From Prevotella sp. E9-3 (GTDB taxonomy: Bacteria > Bacteroidota > Bacteroidia > Bacteroidales > Bacteroidaceae): a stretch of 64,000 bases of DNA. This document shows, in pieces, positions 42,800-52,234 of this stretch; position 1 is the stretch's first letter, and each line of letters starts with the position of its first letter. The position numbers were made by a program, and so were the translations under genes. Below the pieces are notes generated by a model. The model was given only the letters and a program-made list of their open reading frames with translations. It was not told where the DNA came from and made no database searches. The stretch spans positions 2,356,001 through 2,420,000 of the forward strand of contig NZ_CP091786.1 of the NCBI RefSeq assembly GCF_022024015.1. The letters run 5' to 3'.

Positions 42800-43992
42800 T
42801 TAGCTTCCTCCTTTCCTTGTTCTTCGGCTTGGGGCTGCTGCTCCTCTGCCTGTGGTTGTTGTTCATCGGTTTTGGGAAGTTGTTCCTCAGAAGGCTTTTC
42901 CTCTTTGGCCTGTTTCTTCAGTTTCTTATTATCCTCTTTGATTCGAGCGGCTTCTTGCTTACGCTGCTCTTCAGCCATTTTCTTTGCAGCAGCCTGCTGA
43001 GCCTGCTGCTTCTCCTCATTGGCCATACGCTGACGTATCGTAACGAGTGTGTCGGCATAAACCTTATTATATATACGTTCGAAATGAGCATCCATTCCTT
43101 CCAGATACTTACGATTAGTTCGCTCGGTTTCAATGCGTTTCAACTCATCATCCATTATACTGTCCATACGTTCACGATAGCGCTGCTCCACATCATAGCG
43201 CCAACGGTATTTGTGCATCATAGAACGTGTGCCCAAACGGTAAACAAAAGCAATGCGTGCCTCGTTGAGTACGGGGAAAGGAACGACAGACCAGTCATTG
43301 TGCTTTACAAGGGGGTAGCAGTCGCTCTCTCGATCATGAAAATATTCATCATTCTCAGTAAAGCAGACTCCCAAGTTGAGTCCCATGTCAAGATCGATGC
43401 TATTTCCGCCAGCAAACTGGTAAAGCGGTTTTACCATGCCAATGGTCAATCCAGCAGTAATAGCATTTCCTTGGTAACCCTTGTTACCGAAAAGAAGAAA
43501 AGAGTATTTGCTATACGCAAGGAATGCTCCACGATAATAAGTAGCATTGGGATGGAGAACAGAGTCACGCAGTGTTGATGTCAGCCGCTTAAAAATGTTA
43601 CGTTTTTTAGTATTTGCAGAATACAACTGACGTTCACTCTTGCTATAATAGGAACGAGTTCGCCAATAATAGCGGACATCTGCTTTTGCCTCAGCTATAT
43701 TATAAACCTGTGCGGGCTGGTAAGTGTGATTTGTCTGCCAATTATAGCGAAAGTTCATACCAATCGCCCAATGATTCCACTCTACCCCTCTCAGTTCGTA
43801 TTCAACGCCGATATTGGGAGTGAGTAGTAGCCAATCAACAGTATTGGTCCGAACAGAAAAACGGTCGGCCAATGCTAGCGTATCGGGAACTAATTTAGTA
43901 CGCTTATCTATTGTTTGTGCCTCTAACATAGCAACTATAAAAAGTTGGAGTACAGTGAAAAGCACAAATGAGAACAGCTTATCAACTTTCAC
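42796..43992 (-). CDS. DUF3575 protein with coiled-coil tail, first gene of the fimbrial operon
   Basis: A signal peptide (LFTVLQLFIVAMLEAQ) is followed by a DUF3575 barrel-like domain (RTNTVDWLLLTPNIGVEYELRGVEWNHWAIGMNFRY, YRGAFLAYSKYSFLLFGNKGYQGNAITAGLTIG). From residue ~270 on it has a long charged coiled coil (RMANEEKQQAQQAAAKKMAEEQRKQEAARI) and a Gln/Glu/Pro repeat tail with EEQQPQA units. The tail is unusual for DUF3575 proteins and could span the periplasm. The operon's putative promoter lies about 45 bp upstream. Confidence 0.82.
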   Translation of the reverse strand: MKVDKLFSFVLFTVLQLFIVAMLEAQTIDKRTKLVPDTLALADRFSVRTNTVDWLLLTPNIGVEYELRGVEWNHWAIGMNFRYNWQTNHTYQPAQVYNIAEAKADVRYYWRTRSYYSKSERQLYSANTKKRNIFKRLTSTLRDSVLHPNATYYRGAFLAYSKYSFLLFGNKGYQGNAITAGLTIGMVKPLYQFAGGNSIDLDMGLNLGVCFTENDEYFHDRESDCYPLVKHNDWSVVPFPVLNEARIAFVYRLGTRSMMHKYRWRYDVEQRYRERMDSIMDDELKRIETERTNRKYLEGMDAHFERIYNKVYADTLVTIRQRMANEEKQQAQQAAAKKMAEEQRKQEAARIKEDNKKLKKQAKEEKPSEEQLPKTDEQQPQAEEQQPQAEEQGKEEAK

Positions 43993-44434
43993 AAAAATTT
44001 TAATTTAATTTAATCTACATCGCAAATCGTGTACAAAAATATAGACTATTTTAAACAATAAAAAAAAAATAAACATACATTAACATATTTAACTATCAAA
44101 CTTGGAGAAGTTATTAATATCAAAAACAATAATATTAGTAATTTTAAAGAGACACTTTACCTAATTGATACAATTTCATCATCTTTCCCAGATTGTATGC
44201 AAGATATCATATTGACTGAAATATTATGCAGAAAGCATAAATTTGTAACTAATATATGGTATTTTGATAACAAAAACAAGCTATTTATCATTTTTTAACC
44301 ACCGTTTATTAACAACGTAAGACACAAAAGCATACCTTTGCACCACGAAAAGACTTAACTCTTTTTCAGGATAGAAGAAAAAAATAATAAAAATTCATTT
44401 CATAACCCAAACCTCAAAAAATTAATCACCGTTT
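43993..44434. other. Divergent intergenic region between the fimbrial operon and the Omp28-like gene
   Basis: The 442 bp are very AT-rich. A minus-strand TATTTTTG (44041-44034) is a possible -7 box for the fimbrial operon, without a clear -33 box. On the plus strand TACCTTTG lies at 44333-44340. Between them I see only A-tracts and short imperfect repeats such as TATTAATATCAAAAACAATAATATTA-like runs near 44115, and no ORF. Confidence 0.6.
44333..44340 (+). promoter_or_regulatory. -7 box of the Omp28-like gene
   Basis: TACCTTTG followed by CACC matches the Bacteroidota -7 element about 95 bp upstream of the ATG at 44435. The -33 region (TTTA near 44305) is weak. Confidence 0.55.
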
Positions 44435-46243
44435 ATGAGAAAAGCATTACTCATTGGGATGGCGTTGTTGATGCTGACACAAATGACCAACGCTAATGAA
44501 ATTCCTTACAGTATTGGATCCGGTTTCTACGACTATGGTACAGGCCAAAGTCGAAACGAGACGTATGATGTGGCCCTTCGAATAGCCGACCCTACCCTCG
44601 TGGGCAGCAAGGTAAAAGGAGTACGCATCTATTTTACTTCGGCCCAGGGCATCACTAATGCCAAGGCATGGTTGTCAACAGCCCTTGAGGTGAAATCACA
44701 GAAGTTTACGGGTGCCGACATCGAGACCGTAGATTTCACTGCGGTCCAGGGATTCAACGAAGTGGCCTTTGCCCAGCCTTATACCATCACGGCTGACGGA
44801 CTGTATGTGGGCTACTCGCTGACGGCAGAAAAGGATGTGGCCACCGAACCTATCAACGTGTCGTCAGTATTCAACGCCGACGGTTTTTACATTCACTCTT
44901 CTGGCAGCTATCGTACTGCGTGGCATTCTTTAGGCGAACAGATGGGCAGTCTGTCGATGGAAGTGATACTGGAGGGCGATTTCAGTGCTGATGCTGCCAC
45001 AGCCATCAACATTCCGGAAGTAAATTCAAAGACGAATGCAACGAACAAGATTTCGTTCGATGTGCAGAACCAAGGCTTGAACGGTGTTCAGAACATAGAC
45101 TACACCGTTGAAGTGAACGGTCAGAAGGTTGATTACCATGCCGACCTGAGCTATGCTCTTCCTGGTATCTACGGGCATAAGCAGAGTATTTCGGCCGAAC
45201 TGCCCGTGATAACGGAGAAAGGAGCCTATGCCATCAACGTGACCATCCAGAAAGTGAACGGTCAGCCCAACGGAAGCAGCAATGCAACAGGAACAGGCAA
45301 GGCCAACTTCTACAACGTGCTGCCAGTGAAGCGCCCCGTATGCGAAGAGTACACCGGTCTGTGGTGCCAGTGGTGTCCACGCGGCTTTGTGGGTATGGAA
45401 CTGATGGGCGAGAAATATGAGGACTTTGTAGGCATCTGCTTTCATAACGGCGACCCGATGGAGATTATACCTTCCAGCCAATATCCTATTGGTATCAGCG
45501 GATACCCATCGGCCGATGTGGACCGTATAGAGGTGATTGATCCAAACTTCGAGAGCCTGCAAACCTATTGGCTGTCACAGCGTGAGCAGTTTGCTCCACT
45601 GGCCGTTGACGTGGAGACCAGTCTTGAGGGTGACAACTTCAAAGTGAAGGCATTGGTGACTTCGCCATTGGATATAGACAACAACAAATATCTGCTGCAG
45701 TTTTTCCTCACTCAGGATGGCATGCAGCACAGCAACTGGCAGCAAACCAACGCCTATGCCGGCCGTAATGACTATAAAGACGGCTATATGGACTGGTTCT
45801 GCGAACAGGGTACTTATGTGAAAGGACTGGTGTTCAATGATGTAGCCATTTCATGGTCGGGCAGAACACCTATTGAGGGTTCACTGCCTGCTCACTTCAA
45901 TGCAGATGTGGCTGAAAGCTATACTTATACCTTCGATTTGAACCAAGCCGTAACCACCTACTCTGCTGCTCCTGGTCAGTCGCTGGTTCAGGACAGAGAG
46001 AAACTGAAAGGCGTAGTACTGATTATCGACACCACCACGGGTCAGATCGTGAATGCCAACCAAGCCTTTGCCAACACCAGCACAGCTATTGAGCAACTGA
46101 CCACGAGTAAGGAAGACGTGGTGGCCCACACTACCTACTATGACCTGCAGGGCCGCCGTGTAGAAAGTCCTCGCAGCGGCATGTTCGTCAAGGTTGAAAC
46201 CCTTCGCAACGGCAAGCAGAAAGCTCGCAAAGTTGTATTCTAA
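44435..46243 (+). CDS. Omp28-related secreted protein with sorting-like tail
   Basis: This 602-residue protein has a signal peptide (LLIGMALLMLTQMTNA). The N-terminal half is beta-rich and adhesin-like; near residue 305 begins the Omp28 region (VKRPVCEEYTGLWCQWCPRGFVGME) with a CQWC motif in a thioredoxin-like setting. The C-terminus (TTYYDLQGRRVESPRSGMFVKVETLRNGKQKARKVVF) is the short tail common on Prevotella secreted proteins, similar to type IX secretion signals. The next gene has a similar tail and follows 64 bp later, so they may be co-expressed. Ligand unknown. Confidence 0.82.
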   Translation: MRKALLIGMALLMLTQMTNANEIPYSIGSGFYDYGTGQSRNETYDVALRIADPTLVGSKVKGVRIYFTSAQGITNAKAWLSTALEVKSQKFTGADIETVDFTAVQGFNEVAFAQPYTITADGLYVGYSLTAEKDVATEPINVSSVFNADGFYIHSSGSYRTAWHSLGEQMGSLSMEVILEGDFSADAATAINIPEVNSKTNATNKISFDVQNQGLNGVQNIDYTVEVNGQKVDYHADLSYALPGIYGHKQSISAELPVITEKGAYAINVTIQKVNGQPNGSSNATGTGKANFYNVLPVKRPVCEEYTGLWCQWCPRGFVGMELMGEKYEDFVGICFHNGDPMEIIPSSQYPIGISGYPSADVDRIEVIDPNFESLQTYWLSQREQFAPLAVDVETSLEGDNFKVKALVTSPLDIDNNKYLLQFFLTQDGMQHSNWQQTNAYAGRNDYKDGYMDWFCEQGTYVKGLVFNDVAISWSGRTPIEGSLPAHFNADVAESYTYTFDLNQAVTTYSAAPGQSLVQDREKLKGVVLIIDTTTGQIVNANQAFANTSTAIEQLTTSKEDVVAHTTYYDLQGRRVESPRSGMFVKVETLRNGKQKARKVVF

Positions 46244-46307
46244 AGAATACTATAGAGCATATTGATTTTCAACACAAATAAAAAACTTACAAAAAATCAT
46301 TTCAATC

Positions 46308-47951
46308 ATGAAGAAATTTACCTTATTATCAGTAGCATTACTGTGGGTAGCCAGCCACGCAGCTGGACAGTTTAAATCAACCTCGCTGGTACCACTTTTG
46401 CAGAAAGATGCTCTTGGACTGAACATCGCAGCCAAGACACCCGCAAAGGCTAAGGCCAAGGTGCCCAATGCGCCTATTCTCAACCGTCCGGAAGGAACGT
46501 ATTACGAAGTTTTTGGTAAAATGAATTTGGTACAGAGTAATGGTGGTACGCCAGCTGTTTCCAGCTATTCAAATCTCTCAAGCGAGATCGTGGAAGGAAA
46601 CGACGGGTTTGTCTATATCAAGAACCTGCCCAACCTACTTGGTGCTCAAAGCTATATCCAGGCTGAACGGGGAGAGAATGACACCATCACTATTAAAAAG
46701 CAGATAGCTTATCAGCAAAACGGAGTCGATTATTATACCACTTTGGCTAAGTGGGACAATGCAACAGGCACTGTGGTAGAGAAGCCCGACACAATCCTTA
46801 AAATGATTTACAAGGATGGTGTACTGAGGTCTATCGATGACGACCAGAAATATACTGGCGTGCTCATTGCCTACATCTACGGCAATGCCGATATGGGATG
46901 GACATTCGGTGGTGGCGAATACAATTTCGACTATCAGCGCAACACCGATACAAAGATTACCCTTCCTGAAGGTCTGACAACAGAGAGCTTTGTGATCAAA
47001 ACTATTGATGGCAATACAATGGGTGATGCCTACGGACGCATAGACGTAGCCTTTACCGACAAAGAGGTGTACCTGAACGGATATGATGACGGCTATGCCG
47101 TGGGAACCATCGAAGGTGACAAGGTGACCTTTGAAAGTGGACAGTTCTTGGGCACCTACTACGGCTATCAGTTGTATTTCGTAGCAGCATACGTGGACAG
47201 TATCTATGACGAAAGCGGCAACTTTGTAAAACTGCAGGCTAAAAAATCTGACAAGATTGTGTTCGATTACGACAAAGAGGCACGCACCCTGAAGAGCGAC
47301 AGCATTTTCCTGGTCAATGCAAGCAAAGAAGAGCTTATTGCTCTATCTCTGTACTGGGCTCCTCAAATCTATCCCTTCGTAGAAGTGGCTGCCGTTCCTG
47401 CCGATCCTAGTATCAGCACCTATGGTGAATACCTGGAGACTCCAGGCTACAACTACAACTACGCCATGTTCAGCCTCTATCCTACCGATGTCGATGGCAA
47501 CTATATTGATGAAAACAAGTTGGCCTATAAGGCATTCATAGATGACGAGCTGTTCGTCTTCTCTCCCGAAGAGTACAGCGGACTGACAGAAGAGCTGGAG
47601 GAAGTTCCTGCCGGTTTTCGAAACGAAGGTGGACAGATTACTCCCTCATACTTCATGTTCTATTTCTATCCTGAAAAGAATGTAGGTATTCAGAGTATCT
47701 ACTATGGTGGTGGCGAGCGCCATGCATCAAACATTGTGTTCAAGGATATCAAGACTGGTGAAGTGACGGTTGTTCCCGACACTGAGGATCCTGCCGGCAT
47801 TCACTCTTCGATGACCGATCAGACTGTGACAGGCATCAGCTATGCAGACCTCTCAGGTAGAAAGGTCAATGCCAACAGCCGCGGCATGGTACTGATGACT
47901 TTGAAGCGTGCCGACGGAACCCAGAAGACTGTAAAAGTGATTAAGAAATAA
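46308..47951 (+). CDS. Secreted hypothetical protein with sorting-like tail
   Basis: This 547-residue protein has a signal peptide (LLSVALLWVASHAAGQ). The mature part is Tyr/Asp-rich and looks mostly beta-stranded (YGRIDVAFTDKEVYLNGYDDGYAVGTIEGDKVTFESGQFLGTYYG region). It closes with GISYADLSGRKVNANSRGMVLMTLKRADGTQKTVKVIKK, aligning with the tail of the upstream protein (YYDLQGRRV…GMFV). I do not recognise the family. A terminator hairpin follows 28 bp after the stop. Confidence 0.75.
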   Translation: MKKFTLLSVALLWVASHAAGQFKSTSLVPLLQKDALGLNIAAKTPAKAKAKVPNAPILNRPEGTYYEVFGKMNLVQSNGGTPAVSSYSNLSSEIVEGNDGFVYIKNLPNLLGAQSYIQAERGENDTITIKKQIAYQQNGVDYYTTLAKWDNATGTVVEKPDTILKMIYKDGVLRSIDDDQKYTGVLIAYIYGNADMGWTFGGGEYNFDYQRNTDTKITLPEGLTTESFVIKTIDGNTMGDAYGRIDVAFTDKEVYLNGYDDGYAVGTIEGDKVTFESGQFLGTYYGYQLYFVAAYVDSIYDESGNFVKLQAKKSDKIVFDYDKEARTLKSDSIFLVNASKEELIALSLYWAPQIYPFVEVAAVPADPSISTYGEYLETPGYNYNYAMFSLYPTDVDGNYIDENKLAYKAFIDDELFVFSPEEYSGLTEELEEVPAGFRNEGGQITPSYFMFYFYPEKNVGIQSIYYGGGERHASNIVFKDIKTGEVTVVPDTEDPAGIHSSMTDQTVTGISYADLSGRKVNANSRGMVLMTLKRADGTQKTVKVIKK

Positions 47952-47979
47952 AGAAAAAGATTCAACCATTTCATTCAGG

Positions 47980-48004
47980 AGTGCCCCCACAAGGGGCACT
48001 TTTT
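47980..48004 (+). terminator. Rho-independent terminator after the secreted-protein pair
   Basis: AGTGCCCC/GGGGCACT stem with a 5-nt loop is followed by TTTTTCTTT. Confidence 0.88.
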
Positions 48005-48038
48005 CTTTGCTACTCACTTGCGGAAAATAGTAAACAAA

Positions 48039-48070
48039 TTTGCATTTTCACTCGCTTAATCGTACCTCTG
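48039..48070 (+). repeat. Upstream copy of the hemW promoter sequence
   Basis: This 32-bp stretch equals 48115-48146 except for one base in the -7 box (TACCTCTG instead of TACCTTTG). The copies start 76 bp apart. The single change hits a conserved T of the -7 element, so this copy is probably weak or silent. Confidence 0.9.
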
Positions 48071-48114
48071 AGCTGTCGCTCGAAGGTACTCACGCTTGGA
48101 AAACCGCAAATATT

Positions 48115-48146
48115 TTTGCATTTTCACTCGCTTAATCGTACCTTTG
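48115..48146 (+). promoter_or_regulatory. hemW promoter
   Basis: TTTG at 48115-48118, a 20-bp spacer and TACCTTTG at 48139-48146 are a perfect consensus pair. The ATG is at 48167, giving a leader of about 14 nt. Confidence 0.85.
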
Positions 48147-48166
48147 CAGCAAAATAATATGAGATT

Positions 48167-49303
48167 ATGGCTGGACTGTACATACATATTCCTTTCTGCA
48201 AAAGCCGCTGCATATACTGCGGTTTCTATTCTACCACTCACGAAGAGTTGAAACAAAGATATGTAGAGGCAGTATGCAAGGAAATGGAATCTTTCACACC
48301 AACCTTCTCTACGCCCAAAGATAACAGGATAGAAACAATCTATCTGGGGGGCGGTACACCCAGTCAGCTGTCTGCCGAACAGTTGAATCAGCTCTTTATA
48401 TATATTAATAAGGTATATGGACTGGAACATGCGAAAGAGATCACCATGGAGTGCAATCCCGATGACCTTACAGAAGAGTATGTTGAGCGTTTGGTTCAAC
48501 TCCCCATCAACCGCATTTCCATGGGCGTGCAGACATTCAGCAACGAACGACTCCAATTTCTGCATCGCCGGCATACTGCCGAACAAATACCCGTAGCCGT
48601 GGAACGACTGAGAAAAGCAGGTATCAACAATATTAGTATAGACCTGATGTATGGTTTCCCTGGCGAGAGCCTCAACGACTGGCACTACGACATACAGCAG
48701 GCATTGGCGCTCGACGTTGAACACCTGTCGGCCTACTGCCTCATGATAGAAGAAGGCACCCCACTCTACAAACAGTATCTGAAGAATACGGAAAAGTTTA
48801 CTGTTGACGAGGAACTGGAGCGTCAGATGTACAACGACCTCATAGACCGACTGGAAGCCGCCGGCTATGAGCACTACGAAATAAGCAACTTTGCAAAACC
48901 GGGCTATCGTTCACGCCACAACAGCAGCTATTGGAACCAGACGCCCTACATAGGACTCGGTGCTGCAGCCCATAGTTACAACGGAAAGGACTGCAGACGG
49001 TGGAACATTGATCACATCAAGACTTACATAGAAGGCATAGAAAAAGGAGAACAGGTCTATGAGCAAGAACCCATTGACGATGATACTCGCTACAACGACA
49101 TCGTGATGACTGCCTTGCGCACCCGTGACGGTATCTGTCTTTCCCAACTTACAACAGCACAACAGTCCTATTGCATGAAAGAAGCCAAGCGATTTCTGGA
49201 TGACGGCTTGCTGGAACTTGTTGCCGGACATCTGCGGATAACAAGAAAAGGGCTATTTGTGAGCAATATGATCATGAGCGAACTGATGATAGTAAATGAA
49301 TAA
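48167..49303 (+). CDS. hemW: HemW-type radical SAM protein
   Basis: This radical SAM protein of the HemN/HemW group is thought to deliver heme to targets rather than act as coproporphyrinogen dehydrogenase. The iron-sulfur motif CKSRCIYCGF (CxxxCxYC) is at residues 10-19, followed by the SAM-binding ETIYLGGGTPSQL. HemW features ISMGVQTFSNERL and NNISIDLMYGFPGE are present. At 378 residues it is shorter than HemN (about 450), in line with HemW. It is preceded by a duplicated promoter and closed by a shared terminator. Confidence 0.9.
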   Translation: MAGLYIHIPFCKSRCIYCGFYSTTHEELKQRYVEAVCKEMESFTPTFSTPKDNRIETIYLGGGTPSQLSAEQLNQLFIYINKVYGLEHAKEITMECNPDDLTEEYVERLVQLPINRISMGVQTFSNERLQFLHRRHTAEQIPVAVERLRKAGINNISIDLMYGFPGESLNDWHYDIQQALALDVEHLSAYCLMIEEGTPLYKQYLKNTEKFTVDEELERQMYNDLIDRLEAAGYEHYEISNFAKPGYRSRHNSSYWNQTPYIGLGAAAHSYNGKDCRRWNIDHIKTYIEGIEKGEQVYEQEPIDDDTRYNDIVMTALRTRDGICLSQLTTAQQSYCMKEAKRFLDDGLLELVAGHLRITRKGLFVSNMIMSELMIVNE

Positions 49304-49330
49304 CCAAAAAACAGGAAAATCAATAAAAAA

Positions 49331-49365
49331 GCAATGGCCAGAGTCTTCAGGACTCTGGCCATTGC
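49331..49365. terminator. Shared terminator of hemW and the UDP-glucuronate decarboxylase gene
   Basis: A 15-bp perfect stem (GCAATGGCCAGAGTC and complement) with a 5-nt loop. On the minus strand it is followed by TTTTTTATTG, a strong terminator for the decarboxylase gene. Confidence 0.88.
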
Positions 49366-49381
49366 ATATTCTTTAAAGATA

Positions 49382-50323
49382 TTAGCGAATATCGAGTTTG
49401 GTTCGGAAATAATCAATAATTTGATCAAGACCCTCGTCGAGTTTTACTTTCGGTTCCCAACCTAACTCTGTCTTTGCCTTCGTAATGTCGGGACGACGCA
49501 TCTTAGGATCATCACTGGGAAGAGGCTTGAACACCAGCTTACTCTTTCCGCCAACCTTCTTCAGTACCAGTTCTGCCAGTTCGAGCATGGTGAACTCACC
49601 TGGATTGCCAAGATTGACAGGACCAGTGAAATCATCGCCAGTAGCCATCACGCGTGTCATACCATCAATAAGGTCGCTGACATACTGGAATGAACGAGTC
49701 TGCTGTCCATCACCATAAATGGTAATATCCTCACCCTTCAAGGCCTGAACCACAAAATTGGAAACCACACGACCATCGTTGATAGCCATACGCGGACCAT
49801 AGGTATTGAAAATACGGATAATCTTGATGCGAACATGATGCAAACGGTGGTAGTCGAAGAACAATGCCTCGGCACAACGCTTACCCTCGTCATAGCAAGA
49901 ACGCTCACCATGAGGATTCACATTGCCCCAATAGGTTTCGGGCTGTGGATGAACATTGGGATCGCCATATACCTCGCTGGTAGATGCCTGAAGAATCTTA
50001 CAATGAGTGCGACGAGCCAGACCCAGCATGTGGAAAGCACCGAAGACAGAAGTCTTGGTGGTCTGAATGGGATCGTGCTGATAGTAGATGGGAGATGCCG
50101 GACATGCCAGATTATAAATCTCATCAACCTCAGCCCAGTAAGGATTAACTACATCGTGGCGCACCAATTCGAAATTAGGCTTGCCAATGAGATGCCATAC
50201 GTTCTCTTTAGAGCCACTATAGAAATTGTCCAAACAAATGACATCATGCCCCTCATTGACCAATCTCTCACAAAGATGGGAGCCAATGAAGCCTGCTCCA
50301 CCCGTAACCAATATTCGTTTCAT
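49382..50323 (-). CDS. uxs: UDP-glucuronate decarboxylase (UDP-xylose synthase), SDR family
   Basis: This NAD-dependent enzyme converts UDP-glucuronate to UDP-xylose for cell-surface polysaccharide. The N-terminal [14 protein letters not shown] is the Rossmann NAD-binding motif, and the catalytic YDEGKR (YxxxK) is near residue 150, the exact form typical of [24 protein letters not shown] and [16 protein letters not shown] are family-typical. The start at 50323 is chosen because the promoter at 50355-50386 excludes the in-frame ATG at 50383. It stands alone between hemW and the acyl-CoA ligases. Confidence 0.9.
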   Translation of the reverse strand: MKRILVTGGAGFIGSHLCERLVNEGHDVICLDNFYSGSKENVWHLIGKPNFELVRHDVVNPYWAEVDEIYNLACPASPIYYQHDPIQTTKTSVFGAFHMLGLARRTHCKILQASTSEVYGDPNVHPQPETYWGNVNPHGERSCYDEGKRCAEALFFDYHRLHHVRIKIIRIFNTYGPRMAINDGRVVSNFVVQALKGEDITIYGDGQQTRSFQYVSDLIDGMTRVMATGDDFTGPVNLGNPGEFTMLELAELVLKKVGGKSKLVFKPLPSDDPKMRRPDITKAKTELGWEPKVKLDEGLDQIIDYFRTKLDIR

Positions 50324-50354
50324 TGTTTTATGCTTTAGTTTTTTTTTGATTTTG

Positions 50355-50386
50355 CAAAAGTAAAACATTTTTTCATATTTCACAAA
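50355..50386 (-). promoter_or_regulatory. Promoter of the UDP-glucuronate decarboxylase gene
   Basis: On the minus strand TTTG (50386-50383), a 20-bp spacer and TACTTTTG (50362-50355) match consensus. The leader to the ATG at 50323 would be about 25 nt. Confidence 0.8.
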
Positions 50387-50520
50387 ACAAATACTAATAA
50401 ATCTATTATTGAAATAAAAAAAAAGACTCTCCTAAAACACACTAATATTATTCTATATTCCTATATTTTGTCAAAAATAAAAAAATATGGCATGTTAATA
50501 CAAAAAATGTGCACAAAAAA

Positions 50521-50552
50521 TTTGCGGATGTGCAGGAAAGAAATTACCTTTG
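50521..50552 (+). promoter_or_regulatory. Promoter of the tandem acyl-CoA synthetase genes
   Basis: TTTG at 50521-50524, a 20-bp spacer and TACCTTTG at 50545-50552. It decides the start of the first synthetase at 50576, since upstream in-frame ATGs lie before or inside it. Confidence 0.8.
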
Positions 50553-50575
50553 CACAAATTTTTGATTTCTGTGCA

Positions 50576-52231
50576 ATGGAAACCGGTTCAAGTTTTAACG
50601 AATATATCAAAACAGCCATCCTTAAGAATTGGGATGCTGACGCATTAACCGACTATCAAGGGCAGACTCTTCAATACCACGATGTGGCAAGAAAGATAGA
50701 GAAACTGCACATTCTGTTTGAGAATTGTGGTATGCAGAAAGGCGACAAAATAGCCATCTGCGGACGCAACTCGGCTCATTGGGCTGTAACATTCCTGGCC
50801 ACACTGACCTATGGTGCTGTGGCAGTACCTATACTTCATGAATTCAACGCTGAGCAGATTCACAATATCGTGAACCACTCGGAGTCTCGATTGTTATTTG
50901 TCGGCGATTATGTAGCCAAGGAGATAACGCCCAGCGAAATGCCTCATCTTGAGGGAATCGTAAACATTCCCGATTTTTCACTGATGGAATCGAGGTCGGA
51001 ATCGCTCACGTACGCACGCGAACATTTAAATTATATGTTCGGTCAGAAATATCCCAAGAACTTCCGCAAGGAGCACATTAACTATCATGAGGATTCACCC
51101 CATGAGTTAGCACTTATTAATTACACCAGTGGCACTACCGGTTTCTCGAAAGGTGTAATGCTGCCCTATCGCGGACTATGGGGTAATGTAGATTTCTGTC
51201 TGAAGCGCCTGGGAGAGTTTATCCCATCAGGTTCACCCGTGCTTGATATTCTGCCGATGGCTCACATGTACGGTCTTTCTATCGAGTTCCTGTTTGGTTT
51301 CTGCAACGGAAGCCACCTGTTCTTCTTGAACCGTTTGCCATCGCCCACCCTTATTGCTAAGGCCTTCACTGATATTCAGCCGGCCATTGTGATTTCGGTT
51401 CCGTTGATTATCGAGAAGATTATTCGCAAGAAAGTATTCCCAATCATTCAAAGCAACCGCATGAGACTGCTTCTTTCAATGCCTGTCATTTCGAAAAAGG
51501 TGAAAGAGAAAATCTGCGAACAGGTGTATGCAGCATTTGGCGGAAAAGCTTATGAGGTGATTGTGGGTGGAGCTCCATTGTCGAAAGAGGTGGAACAGTT
51601 CCTCATGTCTATAGGATTCCCCATCACAGTAGGATATGGTGCCACTGAGTGTTCGCCACTGATAAGCTATCGTGACTATCACGAATTTGTGAGCGGATCG
51701 TGCGGAAAAGCTATCGACCACATGGAGGTATGCATAGCCAGCAACGACCCACGCAACATACCTGGTGAGATTCTGGCACGAGGCACTAATGTAATGTTGG
51801 GCTACTACAAGAATGAAGAAGCCACCAAAGAGGCTCTTGACGAAGACGGATGGTACCACACAGGCGACCTAGGCACAATGGATTCAGATGGAAACATCTT
51901 TATCCGTGGCCGCATCAAGAATATGCTACTGGGTGCCAATGGTCAGAACATATACCCCGAGGAAATCGAGGACAAGCTGAACTCAATGCCTATGATTGCT
52001 GAGAGCGTGGTGGTTCAGGATGGTGAGAAACTGGTGGCATTGGTGTACCCCGACCAAGATGAGTTGATGAATTTCACCCATGAGGAGCTGGAAAGCATCA
52101 TGGAGCAGAATCGTCACGACATCAACGAGCAGTTGCCTGCCTATAGTCGTATCACATCAATAAAGTTGCACAACGAGGAGTTTGCGAAGACTCCAAAGAA
52201 GAGCATCAAAAGATACCTTTATCAAGCTTAA
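50576..52231 (+). CDS. AMP-forming acyl-CoA synthetase-like protein 1
   Basis: This adenylate-forming enzyme activates a carboxylate with ATP, probably a fatty acid, for CoA transfer. The P-loop-like NYTSGTTGFSKGVM, the YGATECSPL motif and YHTGDLGTMDSDGN are present, and the C-terminal lysine lies in the KTPKKSIKRYLYQ tail. It has 551 residues, with no signal peptide or carrier-protein domain. It is 3 bp from a close paralog and both share the same promoter. Substrate is not certain; O-antigen or non-ribosomal adenylation partners are not nearby. Confidence 0.88.
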   Translation: METGSSFNEYIKTAILKNWDADALTDYQGQTLQYHDVARKIEKLHILFENCGMQKGDKIAICGRNSAHWAVTFLATLTYGAVAVPILHEFNAEQIHNIVNHSESRLLFVGDYVAKEITPSEMPHLEGIVNIPDFSLMESRSESLTYAREHLNYMFGQKYPKNFRKEHINYHEDSPHELALINYTSGTTGFSKGVMLPYRGLWGNVDFCLKRLGEFIPSGSPVLDILPMAHMYGLSIEFLFGFCNGSHLFFLNRLPSPTLIAKAFTDIQPAIVISVPLIIEKIIRKKVFPIIQSNRMRLLLSMPVISKKVKEKICEQVYAAFGGKAYEVIVGGAPLSKEVEQFLMSIGFPITVGYGATECSPLISYRDYHEFVSGSCGKAIDHMEVCIASNDPRNIPGEILARGTNVMLGYYKNEEATKEALDEDGWYHTGDLGTMDSDGNIFIRGRIKNMLLGANGQNIYPEEIEDKLNSMPMIAESVVVQDGEKLVALVYPDQDELMNFTHEELESIMEQNRHDINEQLPAYSRITSIKLHNEEFAKTPKKSIKRYLYQA

Positions 52232-52234
52232 ACT

